DNA of 64,000 nt from Caballeronia sp. M1242 (GCF_017220215.1 NZ_CP071129.1:1302001-1366000), one strand, 5' to 3'. Positions 35,022 to 43,313 are shown, counted from the first letter of the stretch. Notes: generated by a model from the sequence alone, not told the origin. Numbers and translations: made by a program.

Positions 35022-35060
35022 TTTGTAACAAAAGCGAGTGTAACAGTTAGTTACAAAATT
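35022..35060. promoter_or_regulatory. TGTAACA repeat cluster upstream of ompR
   Basis: TGTAACA occurs directly at 35024-35030 and 35039-35045 and in inverse form (GTTACA) at 35050-35055. The core resembles the GTAAC-type half-sites known for OmpR. It sits in the divergent region between ompR and the exported-protein gene at 35230. Confidence 0.45.
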
Positions 35061-35229
35061 TACGGGGCCTGTGGCACGGCCCCTGACTTCTCTGCGTACA
35101 CTGCTTTACCTAAGCCCGCCATTCGGTAGATACTCCATTAGACCAGCGGCCCCAAGCGGCGCGACCAGGCCGCGTGAGACGCATGAAAAGAATGAGGCTG
35201 TCCGGTTGTCGAGCAACGAAGGGAACAAC

Positions 35230-35634
35230 ATGAAGGGAGCGCGGCGGCGCGGACCTGTGCGCACCGAGCGCATTCTCAGAAAGACGTTAGTGGCTAGTGC
35301 GCTGTACGCTGTACTGAGCGCACAGCATGCCTATGCGCAATCTTCCCGACTCCCTGCGTTCCCGTCCTTGTCTGCACCATCCAACGAGTTCGACCGCTCC
35401 GTCCACATGCCCGCCGGTCGCTACGACGGCCGGATGATCCGCGCGCAGGATCGCACGGGCCGAGGCTCGAACAAGCGCGAGCGCGACAGCAAGCCCGCCG
35501 CGCTGCAACCCGTGCAGCAAGTCGAAGACACACCGCCCGCGCGCCCGCCGCGCCACACCGTCATGACGGCCGACGAGCGACGCCTCTTGCGTCAGCACAT
35601 CGAAGAGGCCGTGCGGGACCTCTACAAACGCTGA
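35230..35634 (+). CDS. Small exported protein of unknown function
   Basis: 134-aa protein with a basic N region (MKGARRRGPVRTER) and hydrophobic segment ending at AYAQ, a likely signal peptidase site at residue 37. The mature part is Arg/Pro-rich and charged, with ERDSKPAALQPVQQ and a C-terminal helix TADERRLLRQHIEEAVRDLYKR. I do not recognise a domain. Start at 35230 follows AAGGGA. Only 20 nt separate it from the DUF1501 gene. DUF1501 genes usually sit next to a long DUF1800 gene; none is present here. Confidence 0.7.
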   Translation: MKGARRRGPVRTERILRKTLVASALYAVLSAQHAYAQSSRLPAFPSLSAPSNEFDRSVHMPAGRYDGRMIRAQDRTGRGSNKRERDSKPAALQPVQQVEDTPPARPPRHTVMTADERRLLRQHIEEAVRDLYKR

Positions 35635-35654
35635 TTCACACAGGGACGAACGCG

Positions 35655-36605
35655 ATGAACAGACGTGAGTTCCTGTCGATCGCAAGCGTCGTCGCAGTAC
35701 AACCGGTCGCGCTCTGCCGCGCATCCGAAGGGCGTCGCCCGATGACGAGGGCGCTCGTTCTCGTCGACTTCAACGGCGGCAACGACGGACTCAACACGGT
35801 CATTCCCATTGCCGATCCGCGCTACTACGCGCTGCGGCCGACGCTCGCCATTTCGCGGGATCACGCGTTGCGCATCGACGAGCGCACCGGTCTGCATCCG
35901 TCGCTGCGTGCTCTGATGCCCGCGTGGAATGCCGGCGAATGCGCCATCGTGCAGGGCGTCGGGTATGCGCGGCCGAACCGCTCGCACTATCGCGCGCAGC
36001 AGATCTCGCACACGGCATCCGAGGCGGACGAATATCGCCGCGATGCGTGGCTCGCGCGCGTGCAGGCGCCGCACACCGCGATGGTTCATCCGGCAAGCGC
36101 GCCGTTCGATACGCGATCGTTCACCGCATCCTGCGAGGCGGCTGCGCGCGTCATCGCGGCGAATCGCGCGCAGAGCGGCGTCACGCTGATTCGACTCACG
36201 CTCGATGGCTTCGACACGCACCAGCATCAGGCCGCGCGACATGCGGCGCTGCTCGCGCAGTTCGCGGACGGCATCGCTTCGCTGCGGGCCGCGTTGCTCG
36301 CGACAGGCGACTGGCGCGGCACGCTCGTGATGACTCGTTCGGAGTTCGGAAGATCGGCGCGCGAGAACGAGACGCGCGGCACCGATCATGGCGCGGCCGC
36401 GCCGCAGTTCGTGCTGGGTGGCGCCGTGCGCGGCGGTCTTTTCGGCGAAGCGCCGAGACTCGACGCCCTGGATGCGGAAGGCGGGTTGACGGCCGCCGTC
36501 GACTTCAGGCGGCTGTGCGCCACGGCGCTCGATGCATGTTGGAACGCGAACGCCGCGGATGTGCTCGGGCGGCCGTTCGCGCCGCTACCGGTCATGCGCG
36601 CGTGA
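35655..36605 (+). CDS. DUF1501 family protein (short form)
   Basis: 316-aa protein with a twin-arginine-like leader (MNRREFLSIASVVAV) and family features VLVDFNGGNDGLNTVIP, LHPSLRALMPAWNAGECAIVQGVGYARPNRSHY, DGFDTHQHQAARHA and SEFGRSARENETRGTDHGAAAPQFVLGG. DUF1501 members are sulfatase-like exported proteins of uncertain role, commonly near 400 aa, so about 80 residues appear to be missing. Its final 12 codons (GRPFAPLPVMRA) are the first unit of the tandem array that follows. Confidence 0.85.
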   Translation: MNRREFLSIASVVAVQPVALCRASEGRRPMTRALVLVDFNGGNDGLNTVIPIADPRYYALRPTLAISRDHALRIDERTGLHPSLRALMPAWNAGECAIVQGVGYARPNRSHYRAQQISHTASEADEYRRDAWLARVQAPHTAMVHPASAPFDTRSFTASCEAAARVIAANRAQSGVTLIRLTLDGFDTHQHQAARHAALLAQFADGIASLRAALLATGDWRGTLVMTRSEFGRSARENETRGTDHGAAAPQFVLGGAVRGGLFGEAPRLDALDAEGGLTAAVDFRRLCATALDACWNANAADVLGRPFAPLPVMRA

Positions 36606-37190
36606 GGTTCGGGCTTAGCCCGTGCGCTAGTTCTTTGAGCGGCTGTTCGCGCCGCTGCCGATTATCCGCGTGTTAGATCCAAGCTCACCGCGTACGTCAC
36701 GTTTGGCAGGCGGCCGTTCGCCGCGCTGCCGATCACACGCATGAGCATCGCGCTTACCGCGTGCGCCAGGCCTTTCGGAGGTCGTGTGCGCCGCAGCTCG
36801 GCATCCGCGCGGTTCCATGTTGACCGCGTGCGTAAGGGTTGCTGGCCGGACATTCGCCGAGCTGCTGCCCAGGCGCGCGTGAGGTTCTCGCTCAGCGCGT
36901 GCGCCAGTCTTTTGGCCGGTCGTTCGCGTCGCTACCGACAATCCGCGCGTTAGATGCATGCTCACCACGTGCGCCGCTGTTCTCGTGCGGCCGTTCGTGC
37001 CGCTACCGATCACGTGCACATGCATCGCGCTTACCGCGTGCGCGACTTTTTGAGCGGCAGTTCCCACCGCTGCCAACTATCCGCGCGTTAGATCCGGCCC
37101 CCCCTGTGTCCGCATCGGTTCCCCGTGCGGCCGTTCGCCCCGTTGCCGATCACGCACTCATGAGCCTAGCGCTTAGCGCGTGCGCCAAGT
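36569..37190. repeat. Nine-unit degenerate tandem array of about 70 bp joining two gene 3' ends
   Basis: Units begin at the motif GCGGCCGTTCGCGCCGCTGC or a variant at 36569, 36639, 36710, 36779, 36844, 36914, 36987, 37054 and 37127 (steps 65-73 nt). By their second halves they fall into types A (GCGCGTGAGGTTC), B (TATCCGCGCGTTAGATCC), C (GATCACGCGCATGAGCATCGC) and D, ordered A B C D A B C B C. A 275-bp higher-order repeat therefore preceded later drift. Unit 1 is the 3' end of the DUF1501 gene; the last unit runs into the final codons of the convergent gene. No stable reading frame crosses it. Confidence 0.88.
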
Positions 37191-38015
37191 GATCCACAGC
37201 TTGCGGATCGGCGTGAGCGTAATGCGCTGGTGCAACACCTTGAAGCCTTCGCGCTCGATTTCATCTAAGCGGGCCAGCGACAACGCCGCCTGCGCCCGCA
37301 ACATGCGCTGCGAGGCCCGTTCAGCGGGCGGAATGGCGGCAAGCGCCTCGTCGAGCGAGCGGCGCGCGCGCTCTGTCTGAAAACGCATGAGTTCGGTGAA
37401 CGCGTCGCTGTACTTGCGGTTGATGATGTCCGCCGCCGTGACATTGAAACGCTGCAATTCATCGATCGGCACGTAGACGCGGCCGTTGCGCGCATCGTCG
37501 CCGATTTCCTGCACGCGTTCGGCGAGCAGCAGCGCCGAGCCGAGCGGCGCGGCCCACGACGACACGTCGCCACGCGCGCTCGGACGCGAGGTTGCACGCG
37601 CGACGGCGGTCGCGAACGCGCCGCCCGTCTGGTCCAGATAGCGTCTGAGGCCCGGCCAGTCCAGATAGCGCGCCTGGTCGAGGTCCATCGAGAAACCGTC
37701 GACGAGCATCGACAGCGACGCGCGGCCTTCTTCGTCGAGCACGCCGCTTCCGTTTGCGTGAGCCTGCAGCGCCTTGGTGACCGGATGCGTCGGCTCGCCG
37801 AGATAGAGCCGCTCGAGTTCGCTCTGCCACCACACATGCTTGGTGCGGCCGATGGTCGGATCGCTCGTCTCCTTCACCGTTTCCTCCAGTTCGCGATAGA
37901 GCGCATAGAGGGCGGTGAGAAGCGGCTGACGCGCGGCCGGGGCCCGGCGCAGCGCGTAGTACGTGCCTGAGCCTTCGGGAGCGGCCTTTTGCTGGCAATA
38001 GTCGTCGAAATTCAC
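37173..38015 (-). CDS. Squalene/phytoene-synthase-like protein
   Basis: 280-aa trans-isoprenyl-diphosphate-synthase fold protein of the SQS/PSY family. The second Asp-rich region is recognisable, ERVQEIGDDARNGRVYVP, with Glu where the first Asp is expected. The first Asp-rich motif (DDxxD-like, at RELEETVKETSDPT) is not intact, so classical presqualene or phytoene synthesis is doubtful. It may be an HpnC/HpnD relative or a non-catalytic assembly factor like NDUFAF6. No other hopanoid gene is nearby. The last codons overlap the tandem array. Confidence 0.72.
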   Translation of the reverse strand: MNFDDYCQQKAAPEGSGTYYALRRAPAARQPLLTALYALYRELEETVKETSDPTIGRTKHVWWQSELERLYLGEPTHPVTKALQAHANGSGVLDEEGRASLSMLVDGFSMDLDQARYLDWPGLRRYLDQTGGAFATAVARATSRPSARGDVSSWAAPLGSALLLAERVQEIGDDARNGRVYVPIDELQRFNVTAADIINRKYSDAFTELMRFQTERARRSLDEALAAIPPAERASQRMLRAQAALSLARLDEIEREGFKVLHQRITLTPIRKLWITWRTR

Positions 38016-38233
38016 GGACGGGGAGCTTGTGGTGGGGAAGGCGATAGGTTGTTCTGTGCTCGCGCTTGCGCCGCGCGTCGAGCGAGGCGGGCGCTCATTT
38101 TATCCCGGCGCGGCATTCGCAGCCGCCCGCGCCGCGCTGCCTGGGCGTGTGCGCCGACCCACCGACGCGCCGAAGGGCCCGCGCAACACTGCGTGAAACA
38201 CGCACACGCGCGAGACCAACGGAGACAGCCGCC

Positions 38234-38620
38234 ATGCCGCTCAGCAAAACGGAAACCAAACAATTCGGCGACAAGTGCCTGCCGCTTATCGTGAGGAGCG
38301 TGGCAACGGGCCTCGGCTTCGATTTCCGCGTATGCCCGCGTCAGATGAGCGTCTCGCCGACGCCCGGGCTGCATATCACGGCGGCGCGCCGCGCGGACGC
38401 GAAAGCGTCGTATCCGCTCAACGTGTTCGTGTACTTGCCGCCGTCGAGCGTGCGCCAGTTTCTATCGAACCTGGACCGGCCGATTGCCGCCGCGCGTGCC
38501 AGCGAGCGCGTGCCGGAAGAAATCAGGAAGCTGATGAATCAGACGGGCGTGGACTTCGCGGGACGATCGCAGGAGAAGGGCGAAGTGATGATGGTCGAGC
38601 TGAGCGACATCGCGCTATAG
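38234..38620 (+). CDS. Conserved hypothetical protein
   Basis: 128-aa soluble alpha/beta protein without signal peptide or membrane helix. MPLSKTETKQFGDKCLP opens it; the middle reads PLNVFVYLPPSSVRQFLSNL and the end GEVMMVELSDIAL. I do not recognise a domain. Codon use is normal for the window and the ATG at 38234 gives a compact protein. It stands alone between the synthase-like gene and tRNA-Leu. Confidence 0.65.
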   Translation: MPLSKTETKQFGDKCLPLIVRSVATGLGFDFRVCPRQMSVSPTPGLHITAARRADAKASYPLNVFVYLPPSSVRQFLSNLDRPIAAARASERVPEEIRKLMNQTGVDFAGRSQEKGEVMMVELSDIAL

Positions 38621-38646
38621 CCGCTCTGAGCGAGCGGTGAGGGGAG

Positions 38647-38733
38647 TGGTGCGAGGAGGGGGACTCGAACCCCCACACCCTTGCGGGCGTCAGGACCTAA
38701 ACCTGGTGCGTCTACCAATTTCGCCATCCTCGC
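38647..38733 (-). tRNA. tRNA-Leu (anticodon UAG)
   Basis: 87-nt class II tRNA including encoded CCA. Acceptor GCGAGGA / TCCTCGC, D loop AAATTGGTAGACGC, anticodon loop TTTAGGT, long variable arm CGCCCGCAAGGGTG, T loop GGTTCGAGTCC. It reads CUN leucine codons. A TAAAAT box on the minus strand at 38760-38765 is a plausible -10. Confidence 0.97.
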
Positions 38734-38923
38734 AGCACGGGGGCTTCGCGAGGCAGCGGATTTTATCCTGCCGCACTTGACACATCCCCGTGTCTGGCAC
38801 CGGTCCACTGTGCCAAGCCGGGCATTCTAACGCATTCGTCAGGCGATGTCTGAGAATTTGCGTGACGATTGCATCGCTCGCTGCGCCATGCAGCGCGCGA
38901 TGCTGGCGATATGGGCGCAAGCA

Positions 38924-38952
38924 TTGCGGCGAGGCAGACGTCTGCCTAGAAT
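38924..38952 (+). promoter_or_regulatory. Promoter with a perfect 16-bp palindrome in its spacer
   Basis: TTGCGG (38924-38929) and TAGAAT (38947-38952) are 17 nt apart. The palindrome AGGCAGACGTCTGCCT (38932-38947) fills nearly the whole spacer and touches the -10 box, a classic place for a repressor or MerR-like activator. The DUF2946 gene starts 36 nt downstream. Confidence 0.6.
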
Positions 38953-38988
38953 CTCGCTCAATCCTTCCGTTTCGCTTTCTCGCTCCCA

Positions 38989-39414
38989 ATGACCCGCAAC
39001 GCGCGCAATCGCTTCGTCGCATGGCTCGGCATCGCCGCCATGTGGCTTGCCATTGTCGCGCCGGTCATCAGCCAGAGCATCGCCGAGCGCAACGCGGCAC
39101 TCGATCCCGAGGCGCCGCTCTGTACCGTCAGTACGCTAGCGAGCTTGTTCGCGCAAGGCGGCGAGCACGCTGATCACCATGCCGCGCATGTAGGCGCCGA
39201 CGAGCACGCGGGCCATCACGACGCCGCAAGCCACTTCGACGCCTGCGCGTATTGCGGGCTGCTCGCGCATCATCTGCCGGTCGCGTCGGCGGCGGCGCAT
39301 GCGGTCACGCCTGCCGAGCGCGTCACGCGCGCGGTGCCCGTCGCGGCGGTCGACGCCGCCTGCTCGAAGTCATTCAACGCCGCGTCTGCGCGCGCGCCGC
39401 CCATCGTTTCCTGA
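38989..39414 (+). CDS. DUF2946 protein (CruR-like upstream ORF)
   Basis: 141-aa protein with an N-terminal hydrophobic segment (residues 10-28, signal or anchor), Cys45, a His-rich stretch (HADHHAAH, DEHAGHH) and CAYC at Cys86/Cys89 followed by GLLAHH. These are likely Cu(I)/Cu(II) ligands. In Bordetella pertussis a DUF2946 open frame (cruR) in front of a TonB-dependent receptor gene acts as a copper-responsive upstream ORF; the same order is seen here, with the receptor 98 nt downstream. Whether this copy is regulatory, structural or both is inference. Confidence 0.85.
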   Translation: MTRNARNRFVAWLGIAAMWLAIVAPVISQSIAERNAALDPEAPLCTVSTLASLFAQGGEHADHHAAHVGADEHAGHHDAASHFDACAYCGLLAHHLPVASAAAHAVTPAERVTRAVPVAAVDAACSKSFNAASARAPPIVS

Positions 39415-39446
39415 AGCCGTTCTCCGTCCGATCGCTTTGTTGTTCG

Positions 39447-39458
39447 TCAGGCGCCTGA
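39447..39458. promoter_or_regulatory. Palindrome between the DUF2946 and receptor genes
   Basis: Perfect TCAGGCGCCTGA in the short gap. As RNA it is followed by a C-rich, G-poor-to-mixed run before the receptor ribosome site CAGGAAA. It could be an RNA control element or a protein site. Confidence 0.35.
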
Positions 39459-39512
39459 GCGCCCGGCGACGCGCGCGCTCGCTCGTCAGCTCATTCAGGA
39501 AATTATTTCGCC

Positions 39513-41855
39513 ATGTTCACGCTCCTCCCGCGAGCGCGCCGACGCGCGCGCCGTCGCACCGTCGCGTCCTTGCACGCCGCACTGCCGCTGTCCCTCTTCG
39601 CTCATGCCGCATGGCCGGCCACGCCGGCAGCAGCAGCCGCTTCCGATACCGAGACCACGCTCGCGCCGGTAATGGTGAGCGCGCAGTCAGCGTCCCTGAA
39701 ATCGCCGCTCGATCCGAACCTGCCCGCGAGCGTCGCGACCGTCACGGCGGACGAGTCACAGTACTGGAACGTCGTCACGCCCGAAGACATGCTCAAGTAC
39801 GCGCCGAACATGGCGGTGCGCAAGCGCTTTATCGGCGACGTGAACGCGCCCATCGCCGTGCGCGGCACGAGCAACGCGCAAACGGCGCGCGGCCTCGTGT
39901 ATGCGGACGGCCTTCTGCTCAGCAATTTCCTGGGTAACACGTTCACCTTCGCGCCGCGCTGGTCGATGGTCTTCGCCGACGACATCGCGCGCACGGACGT
40001 CATCTACGGTCCTTACTCGGCGCTCTATCCGGGCAACTCGATCGGCGCAACCGTCGCGATCACGACGCGCATGCCGACGCAGTTCGAAGCCGACGCGAAA
40101 GTGCAGGCCTTCACGCAGCACTTCGATCTCTTCGGCATCAACCGCAGCTTCAACGGCACGAACACGACCGCGACCGTCGGCGACCGCATCGGCAAGCTCT
40201 CGTTTCTGATCGGCGTCGATCATCTGGAAAACACCGGGCAGCCGCTGCAGTTCGCGACGCTCGCGCAATCGAAAACGCCCGCCACCGCCGCCGACCGGCC
40301 CGTGACCGGCGCGACGTTCTACAACGATCAGAACGGCGCGCGCGCGGCGGTGCTCGGCACGTCGTCCGAAGGCATCGAGCGCACGTTTCAGGACCAGTTG
40401 CGCGTGAAGCTCGCCTACGACATCACGAACACGCTGCAAGCCGGCTTCACGCTCGGCTACTGGCATCAGAAATACAACAGCGACACGACGACCTTTCTGC
40501 GCGACGCGGCCGGCAACCCGGTGTATAGCGGGCGCGTGAACATCGGCGGGTTCGGATACACGATTCCCGCCGCGACGTTCGCGCCGAGCATGGGATCGAG
40601 CGAAAACTTTCTCTACGGCCTCACGCTGCGCACGCACCACGACACCGGCTGGAACGCGGAAGCCATCGCGTCGTACTTCGACATCACGCAGAGCATCGCG
40701 CGCACGGCAACTTCTGGGGTGCCGGGCGACGGCCCCGGCACGCTCACGGACGGCTCCGGATCGGGATGGAAGTCGCTCGATTTGCGCACAAGCTGGACGC
40801 CGACCGTTCGTTCGGGACTGGCCGCGCATGGGCTGTCGTTCGGCTATCACTACGACAACTACTTTCTGGACAACGTAAGCTCGAACACGGCCGCATGGCG
40901 CGATGACGCGGGCATCTCGTTCGCCAACGCGTTCGGCGGGCGCACCCGCACGCAAGCGATCTATGCGCAGGACGCGTGGCGCTTCCTGCCGCGCTGGGCG
41001 TTCACTTACGGCCTGCGTTACGAGAACTGGAATGCCTATGACGGCACGCGGGCCGTCGGCGCGACATCGCTCGATTACGCCGATGCAAGCCAGAGCCACT
41101 GGTCGCCCAAGGCATCGCTTTCATTCGACGCCACGAACGATCTAACGTTGCGCGCATCCATCGGGCGGGCGTACCGCTTTCCGACTGTCGGCGAGCTGTT
41201 TCAAGGGCAAATCAACGGCGTGTCGATCGTCAACAGCAATCCGAACCTGCAGCCCGAGGACGATCTTTCGAAAGAACTGACCGCGGAATGGGCGCACCGC
41301 AACGGCATCTATCGCTTCACGCTCTTTCAGGACGACGTAAAGAACACCATTCTGAGTCAGACGAACACGACCGTCATTCCGAACATCACCAACTTCCAGA
41401 ACATCGACAAGGTGCGTTCGCGCGGCGCCGAAGCGAGCTACGAAGGTCAGGACGTGTGGCTGCGCGGACTCGATCTCGCCGCCAACGTCGCGTACACGCA
41501 GTCGAAGATTCTCGCGAACAGCGGCAATCCGGCGTCCGTGGGCAAGTACTTCTATCGCATTCCGCTGTGGCGGGCGAATGCGGTGGCGACCTATCGCGCG
41601 AACGCGAAAACCGCCGCGACGCTCGCGGTGCGTTATTCGGGACGCCAGTACAACACGCTTACGAACACGGACATCAATCCGGACACGTATGGCGGCACGA
41701 GCACCTACGCCGTCGTCGATGCCAAGTTCTCCTACAAGCCGACCAAGCGCACGGAACTGGGCATCGGCGTCGATAACCTGTTCGATCGCCGCTACTACGT
41801 GTTCCACCCGTATGCGGGACGCACGTTCTATGTCGAAGGACGCATCGGCATCTGA
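39513..41855 (+). CDS. TonB-dependent outer-membrane receptor
   Basis: 780-aa receptor. An Arg-rich start and hydrophobic stretch end near AWPATPAAAA, a likely signal peptide. Plug domain about 60-170 with LAPVMVSAQ, IAVRGTSNAQTARGLVYADGLLLSN and YGPYSALYPGNSIGATVAITTRMP. The 22-strand barrel ends with the consensus GIGVDNLFDRRYYVFHPYAGRTFYVEGRIGI pattern. Context with DUF2946 and PepSY suggests copper or a copper chelate as cargo, but iron-siderophore uptake cannot be excluded from sequence. Confidence 0.92.
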   Translation: MFTLLPRARRRARRRTVASLHAALPLSLFAHAAWPATPAAAAASDTETTLAPVMVSAQSASLKSPLDPNLPASVATVTADESQYWNVVTPEDMLKYAPNMAVRKRFIGDVNAPIAVRGTSNAQTARGLVYADGLLLSNFLGNTFTFAPRWSMVFADDIARTDVIYGPYSALYPGNSIGATVAITTRMPTQFEADAKVQAFTQHFDLFGINRSFNGTNTTATVGDRIGKLSFLIGVDHLENTGQPLQFATLAQSKTPATAADRPVTGATFYNDQNGARAAVLGTSSEGIERTFQDQLRVKLAYDITNTLQAGFTLGYWHQKYNSDTTTFLRDAAGNPVYSGRVNIGGFGYTIPAATFAPSMGSSENFLYGLTLRTHHDTGWNAEAIASYFDITQSIARTATSGVPGDGPGTLTDGSGSGWKSLDLRTSWTPTVRSGLAAHGLSFGYHYDNYFLDNVSSNTAAWRDDAGISFANAFGGRTRTQAIYAQDAWRFLPRWAFTYGLRYENWNAYDGTRAVGATSLDYADASQSHWSPKASLSFDATNDLTLRASIGRAYRFPTVGELFQGQINGVSIVNSNPNLQPEDDLSKELTAEWAHRNGIYRFTLFQDDVKNTILSQTNTTVIPNITNFQNIDKVRSRGAEASYEGQDVWLRGLDLAANVAYTQSKILANSGNPASVGKYFYRIPLWRANAVATYRANAKTAATLAVRYSGRQYNTLTNTDINPDTYGGTSTYAVVDAKFSYKPTKRTELGIGVDNLFDRRYYVFHPYAGRTFYVEGRIGI

Positions 41856-41897
41856 TCTCCATCCATTCGCATTCGTTCGATTCCAAAAGGACACGTC

Positions 41898-43313
41898 ATG
41901 CAAGCACAACCCTTTACGCCCGCTTCGACGCAGGGCGACGCCGTCGCCGAGCGCCGCACGCTGTGGCGCTGGCATTTCTACGCCGGCCTCTTCGTGATGC
42001 CGCTTCTCGTCGTGCTCGCCATCACGGGCACGCTGTACTGCTTTCAGCCGCAGATCGAGCCGATGCTGTACCGCGACCGCATGGTTGTCGCCGATACACA
42101 CGGCCCGCGTCTTTCCACCGATGCGCTGCTCGCCAAAGCCGTCGCCCACGAGCCGCGCGGCGCCGTGCCGACGCTCGCCCAGATCGACACGCGTCGCACG
42201 CGCAGCGCCGAATTCGTGTTCCGCCTGCCTTCGGGCGAGAGCGAGAGCGTGTACGTGAATCCGTACGACGGCGCGGTGCTCGGCACGCTCTCCGTCGAGC
42301 ATCGGCTGATGAAGCAGATCCGCAATCTGCATCGCGGGCTCATGCTCGGCAAGACCGGCGAACTCGCGATGGAACTCGCGGGATGCTGGACGCTCGTGAT
42401 GATCGGCACGGGCGTCGCGCTATGGTGGCCGTGGGGCGGCGCGGGCCGTCGCGCGGGCGGCGTGTGGCTGCCGCGTCTTACGCTCGAAGGCCGCGCGTGG
42501 TGGCGCGATCTGCACGCGGTGGGCGGCGTGTGGCTCGCTATCGGCGCGCTCTTCTTCGTGCTCAGCGGACTGCCGTGGTCCGGATCGTGGGGCAAGCAGT
42601 TCAAGGCGCTGGCGACGTCCGCATCGCTCGGCTATCCGAAAGGGGCGTGGGGCGAGGCGCATGTGCATTCGAGCGTGCCCGCCGATCACGCGATGCACGC
42701 CATGCCGATGAAAATGGACGATCTCCCGCTGCATCAGACGCCGTGGGCCGTCGGCGCGAGGGACGTGCCGCAGACCGCGAAGGCGTCGGCGGCGGCGAAC
42801 CGCTCTCTCGACGATGTGATTGCGCTCGCCGCGAAACAGGGCGTGACGAGCGACTACGGGATCGCGCTGCCCACGTCGCCGACGGGCGTCTACACGGTGT
42901 CGTATTTTCCCGCCGATCCACGCTCGGAACGCACGCTGCACATCGACCAGTACAGCGGCCGCGTGCTGTCCGACATCTCGTACGGCACCTATGGCGCGGT
43001 CGCGCGATTCATCTCGTATGGCACGTCGTTGCACATGGGGCGCTATTTCGGCATTGCCAATCAGATCGTGTGTGCGGCGATCTCGCTCGGGCTGGCCGCG
43101 CTGTCCGTGACCGGCGTCGTGATGTGGTTCAAGCGCCGTCGGTCGCGCACGCTCGGGGCGCCGTCGCGGCCTGCGAATCGCCCGCCGATGCGCGTGTGGC
43201 GCGCCGGCCTCGCGCTCGTCGGCGCGATTTTCCCGTTGATGGGGCTGACGATGCTCGCCGTCTGGTGTCTCGACCGCCTCGCGTTCGGCTCGCGGGCACG
43301 AGCGCAAGGCTGA
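41898..43313 (+). CDS. PepSY-TM (PiuB-like) inner-membrane protein
   Basis: 471-aa protein with four or five membrane helices, including about 25-48 (FYAGLFVMPLLVVLAITGTLYCF), 155-178, 205-225 and two near the C-terminus (385-405, 430-450). Periplasmic PepSY-like segments carry SVYVNPYDGAVLG and LHIDQYSGRVLSDIS. Met/His-rich patch HAMHAMPMKMDDLPLHQTP near 250 looks metal binding. Such proteins are thought to be ferric or metal reductases partnered with TonB receptors. It lies 42 nt after the receptor gene. Confidence 0.88.
   Translation: MQAQPFTPASTQGDAVAERRTLWRWHFYAGLFVMPLLVVLAITGTLYCFQPQIEPMLYRDRMVVADTHGPRLSTDALLAKAVAHEPRGAVPTLAQIDTRRTRSAEFVFRLPSGESESVYVNPYDGAVLGTLSVEHRLMKQIRNLHRGLMLGKTGELAMELAGCWTLVMIGTGVALWWPWGGAGRRAGGVWLPRLTLEGRAWWRDLHAVGGVWLAIGALFFVLSGLPWSGSWGKQFKALATSASLGYPKGAWGEAHVHSSVPADHAMHAMPMKMDDLPLHQTPWAVGARDVPQTAKASAAANRSLDDVIALAAKQGVTSDYGIALPTSPTGVYTVSYFPADPRSERTLHIDQYSGRVLSDISYGTYGAVARFISYGTSLHMGRYFGIANQIVCAAISLGLAALSVTGVVMWFKRRRSRTLGAPSRPANRPPMRVWRAGLALVGAIFPLMGLTMLAVWCLDRLAFGSRARAQG

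Noticed and set aside
36627..37076. A 149-codon minus-strand frame with repeated peptide IGSGTNGR-like motifs
   Set aside because: It lies wholly inside the 70-bp array; the peptide repetition is the result of the DNA repeats. Unit lengths of 65-73 nt would shift frame, and there is no ribosome site.
36569..37190. Reading the 70-bp array as a CRISPR
   Set aside because: Units are degenerate along their whole length and there are no conserved short repeats with unique spacers and no cas genes.
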